A program made the position numbers and the translations under genes. Below are positions 5,688 to 8,693 of a stretch of DNA of 8,693 bases, one piece after another (position 1 is the stretch's first letter; each line of letters begins with the position of its first letter). Source of the DNA: Pseudomonadota bacterium (lineage in GTDB: Bacteria > Myxococcota > Bradymonadia > UBA4248); NCBI GenBank assembly GCA_017613855.1, contig JAGACY010000098.1:1-8693 (forward strand). Direction: 5' to 3'. The notes below the pieces were generated by a model. The model ran no database searches and was not told where the DNA came from. It was given only the letters and a program-made list of their open reading frames with translations.

Positions 5688-8129
5688 ATGAAAAAGTCTT
5701 GCTCATGGGTATTCATTGTAGCGGCTGCTGCCTGTTTGTATGGATGCGACAGTGACGACGCAATCGATAGAACTGCTGCGCAATGCACAGATAATCAGAT
5801 CCTCGTCGATGGCGTTTGTCAGGAAAAACCGGCCACCGGCGATATAGATACATGCGATCCTGCCTGCAACGAAGATGAAACATGCCAAAATGGTGAATGT
5901 AAATCGGTGGGAACGGCCGAGTGCCCGGAGGGTCAGATTCTCGTCGATGGGGCATGTCAGGATCAAGTCACGTCACCCGAGCCGACTCCCCAGGATGAAT
6001 GCAATCCTGAATGTGCAGATGATCTGATTTGTTACAATGGGAAATGTGTGGAAGACATCTCAGAACCCGAACCTGAGCCTGAGCCCGAACCTGAGCCCGA
6101 ACCGCCCGTTTCGCCATCTTTTGTAGTCACACCTACGGAGGGTGTGGTGACGGTGACTGGGAAAACGGCGAATTTTAACATTTCCCTAAACCGTGAGCCC
6201 GAAAAAGATGTCCTCATTCCTTTGACAAATGACAATCCCGAGGCAGGAACGCTTTCGGCAAGCCAGGTCGTTTTTACACACGAGAATTGGCAAAACCTGC
6301 AGCAGGTCACCATTACCGGCACCAATGCTATTTTGGCAGATAAGGAAGTCTCCTATCAAATTAAGGTCGGACCTTCGCAGAGTGAAGATGCGGCGTTTAA
6401 TGATCTTTCGGCCGTCGATGTACACGTGACACATTATTCAATTGGAAGCGAAGATGTCCCTAAATCATTGACGCTCGATAAAGAAAAGGCTTCTTTGCTG
6501 CTCTATGGCGAGCCTGTGACGATTCAGGCCACGCTCGATAAAGATGCCAAGGATAAGGTCATTTACTGGGAAATTGAAAATACCACCGATGATGTCGAAT
6601 GGCCGCATCTCATCAATGCCAACTTCGATATGAATAAACATACCATTACACTTCAGAGTAATGTTGTTTTAAATACAAGCGATACACAAAAATACCATCT
6701 GGATGCAGCCAGAACATTAAAGGTAACCGCCAAACACAGCAGCGGGCTGTCTGCATCGGCAACGGTAGAATTAAAACCCTATTTGCCCGCACGGGGCTTT
6801 ACCCTCACAATGCTGCGGCAGGATGTCAGAGATTTTATCACCCCGGGACATAAACTGAATAAATGCGGGGGCGATATTAAAGATAAATGTGTAGATGAAA
6901 AGACTAAGAAGTATAATAATAAATCGTATGCCAAAGGTGAGATGGAGTGCGGTTATTATAATGATCACACGGCTCAGGTACTGACCACGGATATGTTCAA
7001 AGACTTTGTCGAACCGGCAATGTATAAGGATGAAAAAGGTGACCTTCATGCCACGCGCGCCAGTGTCTTGGCAGCCGCTCGCTTTCTGGTCGTGCAGTTC
7101 ACAAAAGATATTCCCTATACCAGCATCAGTTTGTATAATAATACGAATTTAAAAAAACATGCAGGGAATTTGTCTGTATCTACGATCGCAAACTATACGT
7201 GGGCTAGCAGCTCTTATAATGCGGATGTCAATAAAGTAAAAATCTATGGTCTCAGCTTAATGAATAAAGCCTACAATAGCTACACATCATTTAAAGATGA
7301 AAATGTCATTCTCGGCGGGAAAAAAATGGATTCGGTCGTTCCCTGGGGATGTGCGGTAGAGAGAGAGGATAAAGCAAAAGTTACAGAAAATGATGTCGAA
7401 GTTCCCTATCCCTATAATGGGCTGTGCTGTTCCGGCTTTGTGAGCTGGGTTTTGAGCAATGGACGCATGGGATTGGGCAATTGGCCTACACGAATCTTTG
7501 CTCAGAATGGCAATTGTGTCGATAAAAAAGGCAATTATGTGAGGAATTTCCGATGCCGCCTGTTCTGGGGAGAGGATGAGAAGGATTCGGACAAAGTGAA
7601 AGCTACAGTCACGGGCAGTATTGCAAATCCAAACTCAAAACATGAACATGCATTTGCAAAAATGAATATGCTCAAAGATGAAGACTTTATTAAGGTGAGC
7701 GATTTGACCGTCAATAGCGATATCAAAGCCGGCGATTTGCTTTGGGTCGGACATTATTATTGTACGGTCAGCAAAGATAAAAATGATAAGAAAATATGTC
7801 TGTATGACGGAAACTACTGCACAAAAGGAAATGGCCATGTCGCGATGATTCTGGGAATCTCCAGACATAAAGATAAGTCGATCAATAAAATATATGTTGC
7901 AGAAGCTGTTGGTGAGAGCGGCAATCATCTCTCTGCCTATACAATCGAGTCTTTGCAAAAAGATGCAACATGGAAATATCAGACACCCACAACCGGAAGC
8001 AATTGCCATAACTTCCACGATACCAGGGTGATCAAAATGGATCGCGTTTATAATTATGAACATACAAAAGACCCCGATAAAGTCAAAGAAGATTTAAATA
8101 CCTATCAATATACAGAATTGTGGTTCTAG
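5688..8129 (+). CDS. Lipoprotein with Cys-rich repeats, Ig-like modules and NlpC/P60-like cysteine peptidase domain
   Basis: The ATG at 5688 follows AGGAG (5677-5681) by six bases. The product is 813 residues. The signal peptide ends in LYG-Cys20, so it is probably a lipoprotein; Asp at position +2 is an inner-membrane retention signal in E. coli, but its meaning here is unknown. Residues 33-120 hold two copies each of a QILVDG-type and a C-x3-C-x5-C-x3-C module. Residues 126-139 are seven Glu-Pro pairs, a stiff linker. Residues 144-250 match the Calx-beta-like repeat (FTHENW...QQVTITGT), and 253-368 are BIG2-like. From about 370 the sequence follows NlpC/P60-type proteins: ATRASVLAAARFLV (455 on), IPY, VPWGC (to 555), LCCSGFVSW with probable catalytic Cys581, GDLLWV, GHVAMILG with probable His717, and VAEA with Glu739 as candidate third residue. 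A Cys-rich insertion separates Cys581 from His717. The likely role is cell-wall peptide cleavage or another amide hydrolysis outside the cell; the substrate is unknown. Confidence 0.87.
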   Translation: MKKSCSWVFIVAAAACLYGCDSDDAIDRTAAQCTDNQILVDGVCQEKPATGDIDTCDPACNEDETCQNGECKSVGTAECPEGQILVDGACQDQVTSPEPTPQDECNPECADDLICYNGKCVEDISEPEPEPEPEPEPEPPVSPSFVVTPTEGVVTVTGKTANFNISLNREPEKDVLIPLTNDNPEAGTLSASQVVFTHENWQNLQQVTITGTNAILADKEVSYQIKVGPSQSEDAAFNDLSAVDVHVTHYSIGSEDVPKSLTLDKEKASLLLYGEPVTIQATLDKDAKDKVIYWEIENTTDDVEWPHLINANFDMNKHTITLQSNVVLNTSDTQKYHLDAARTLKVTAKHSSGLSASATVELKPYLPARGFTLTMLRQDVRDFITPGHKLNKCGGDIKDKCVDEKTKKYNNKSYAKGEMECGYYNDHTAQVLTTDMFKDFVEPAMYKDEKGDLHATRASVLAAARFLVVQFTKDIPYTSISLYNNTNLKKHAGNLSVSTIANYTWASSSYNADVNKVKIYGLSLMNKAYNSYTSFKDENVILGGKKMDSVVPWGCAVEREDKAKVTENDVEVPYPYNGLCCSGFVSWVLSNGRMGLGNWPTRIFAQNGNCVDKKGNYVRNFRCRLFWGEDEKDSDKVKATVTGSIANPNSKHEHAFAKMNMLKDEDFIKVSDLTVNSDIKAGDLLWVGHYYCTVSKDKNDKKICLYDGNYCTKGNGHVAMILGISRHKDKSINKIYVAEAVGESGNHLSAYTIESLQKDATWKYQTPTTGSNCHNFHDTRVIKMDRVYNYEHTKDPDKVKEDLNTYQYTELWF
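5784..6047 (+). repeat. Tandem duplication of two Cys-rich modules within the peptidase lipoprotein
   Basis: A first module (Cys33 to the Cys-Gln at about 44-45) recurs at Cys79-Cys90, with QILVDG conserved and close DNA identity around CTCGTCGATGG. A second module (Cys56-Cys71) recurs at Cys105-Cys120, with C-x3-C and NG-x-C conserved. The copies are offset by 138 and 147 bases, so the pair was probably duplicated as a block of about 46-49 codons. Confidence 0.7.
6063..6104 (+). repeat. Glu-Pro hexanucleotide repeat (seven GARCCN units)
   Basis: Seven in-frame GAA/GAG-CCN units encode alternating Glu-Pro at residues 126-139. The linker separates the membrane-proximal Cys-rich part from the Ig-like and peptidase parts. 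Unit number may vary between strains by slippage, always in steps of two residues without breaking the frame. Confidence 0.85.
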
Positions 8130-8145
8130 GCATATTGTTTTGTTT

Positions 8146-8179
8146 GCCCTGCGCTATGGCCTGGCCATACGCGCCGGGC
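8146..8179 (+). repeat. Hairpin H3 of the TAT/ATA-C family
   Basis: The outer arms GCCC-T-GCGC (8146-8154) and GCGC-C-GGGC (8171-8179) pair with one T/C mismatch. The inner arms TATGGC (8155-8160) and GCCATA (8164-8169) pair around a CTG loop. An unpaired C lies at 8170. The element begins 16 bases after the stop codon of the peptidase gene and abuts the next hairpin. Confidence 0.75.
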
Positions 8180-8211
8180 GGTCGGCTATCGGCACGGCCG
8201 ATACGCCGACC
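8180..8211 (+). repeat. Hairpin H4 of the TAT/ATA-C family
   Basis: The outer arms GGTCGGC (8180-8186) and GCCGACC (8205-8211) and the inner arms TATCGGC (8187-8193) and GCCGATA (8197-8203) pair perfectly. The loop is ACG and one C at 8204 is unpaired. It starts at the base after H3 ends and lies two bases before H5. Confidence 0.8.
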
Positions 8212-8213
8212 AT

Positions 8214-8249
8214 GCGCCCGCTATCTGCGATACGCGGGCGCTTTTTTTT
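8214..8249 (+). terminator. Rho-independent terminator after the peptidase gene (hairpin H5 plus T8)
   Basis: The outer arms GCGCCCGC (8214-8221) and GCGGGCGC (8234-8241) form an 8-bp all-GC stem. The inner arms TATC (8222-8225) and GATA (8229-8232) pair around a TGC loop, with an unpaired C at 8233. Eight T residues (8242-8249) follow the stem at once. This is a textbook intrinsic terminator for the gene ending at 8129. Confidence 0.92.
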
Positions 8250-8500
8250 CTCGCCATTGCCTGGTTTACAAAATGCCCAGAATGACGAAAATGAAAATCG
8301 ATATCTTCATGAATGCAATATATCTGTATGCCAATTTATGATGTTGTATTCACTTATCTGCCGTTTTGGTCATTCCCTTTGTTTCCATTTCGGCAAAGAC
8401 GTGCAAATCACACTCCGTGTTGAATATCCTGCCTGAAATTCAATCAATAAATCCGTTCTTATATTATTTGTATTATTCAAACTACATAGATATTTTATAA
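8250..8500. other. Gene-free stretch
   Basis: I see no coding region, RNA gene or clear repeat here. The sequence is AT-rich, most strongly in 8440-8500, and neither strand has a frame with a plausible start, ribosome site and length. Confidence 0.5.
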
Positions 8501-8692
8501 TCACGCCCTTAAATGTATATATGAAGGCTTACAATATGGGCAACAAACACCGTCTTTGATGCGGCATTCATCGGTCGTTTGTGCTGTCTGCAGAAAAATG
8601 GTGTAAGATTTGATGTTGAGAACACTAGCGAGAAATTCCGCTTGCTGTATATCAATCTGACTAAAATACAATTCAAAAAAACGTTTGTGATA
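8501..8692 (-). pseudogene. Probable truncated N-terminal part of an IS1595/ISXO2-type transposase
   Basis: On the minus strand a frame is open from the right edge (8692) to a TGA at 8501-8503, giving 63 residues; any start codon lies beyond the window. The residues include FFELYFSQIDIQQAEFLASV, a helical stretch, and near the end CRIKDGVCCPYCKPSYI. The CPYC-x-x-x-x-I pattern is like the first half of the zinc ribbon that opens IS1595/ISXO2-type transposases (usually CPxC-G-S-x-x-I-x-K-x-G, then a second CxxC). Here the frame stops eight codons after CPYC, and the following AT-rich DNA does not continue the domain in any frame I could read. So this would be a broken remnant. It could also be the end of an unrelated small zinc-knuckle protein. 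The family call rests on one short motif. Confidence 0.35.
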
Positions 8693-8693
8693 G

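Noticed and set aside
6032..6325. Minus-strand open frame with a Gly-Ser repeat
   Set aside because: It is the antisense reading of the Glu-Pro linker and Calx-beta-like module; the sense strand has clear domain homology.
8146..8241. CRISPR array
   Set aside because: The units are palindromes with different sequences and spacers of zero to two bases, with no identical direct repeats or unique spacers.
8120..8436. Two plus-strand open frames (8120-8341 and 8140-8436)
   Set aside because: Both run straight through the hairpin array and the terminator T8, have no ribosome site and give Arg/Pro-rich translations typical of GC-rich palindromes read by chance.

Overview
The window reads as chromosomal sequence from a Gram-negative bacterium of moderate GC content. 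The two large genes are lipoproteins. Their N-terminal four-cysteine repeats, FG-GAP/VCBS propeller and Calx-beta-like module are a combination common in Myxococcota and Bradymonadota-type (former Deltaproteobacteria) proteomes. The NlpC/P60-type domain of the last gene resembles a version I associate with gut anaerobes, so a host-associated member of that group is my best guess. This is inference from protein style; no rRNA or marker gene is present.

Layout: (1) 1-468, the C-terminal end of an unrecognised, low-complexity protein whose start lies left of the window. (2) 555-1892, an unrecognised cytoplasmic protein of 445 residues with a basic N-terminus, an acidic linker and an acidic helical C-terminus; same strand and probably co-transcribed with (1). 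(3) 1893-2135, an AT-rich gap with an 8-bp palindrome beside a TATAAT box and a better promoter candidate for the next gene. (4) 2136-5492, a lipoprotein of 1118 residues: about ten disulfide-rich repeats, a probable seven-bladed calcium-binding propeller, then a WNQHAY segment and a CARDB-like domain. (5) 5493-5687, three back-to-back hairpins, the last a terminator, followed by the next leader. (6) 5688-8129, a lipoprotein of 813 residues with cysteine-rich repeats, a Glu-Pro linker, two Ig-like modules and an NlpC/P60-like cysteine peptidase. (7) 8146-8249, three more hairpins in tandem ending in a T8 tract. (8) 8250-8500, no gene seen. (9) 8501-8692 on the minus strand, an open frame with a CPYC zinc-knuckle half that looks like the truncated start of an IS1595/ISXO2-type transposase.

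The two lipoproteins probably act at the cell surface: one as a binding or display scaffold, the other as a tethered peptidase. Each appears to be its own transcription unit, bounded by a hairpin cluster.

The least expected signal is non-coding. Five of the six hairpins share one architecture: an outer stem, an inner stem opening with TAT and closing with ATA, and an unpaired C after ATA. The rest of the stem sequence differs but stays complementary. This looks like a family of structured elements placed at gene 3' ends, not a set of unrelated terminators.
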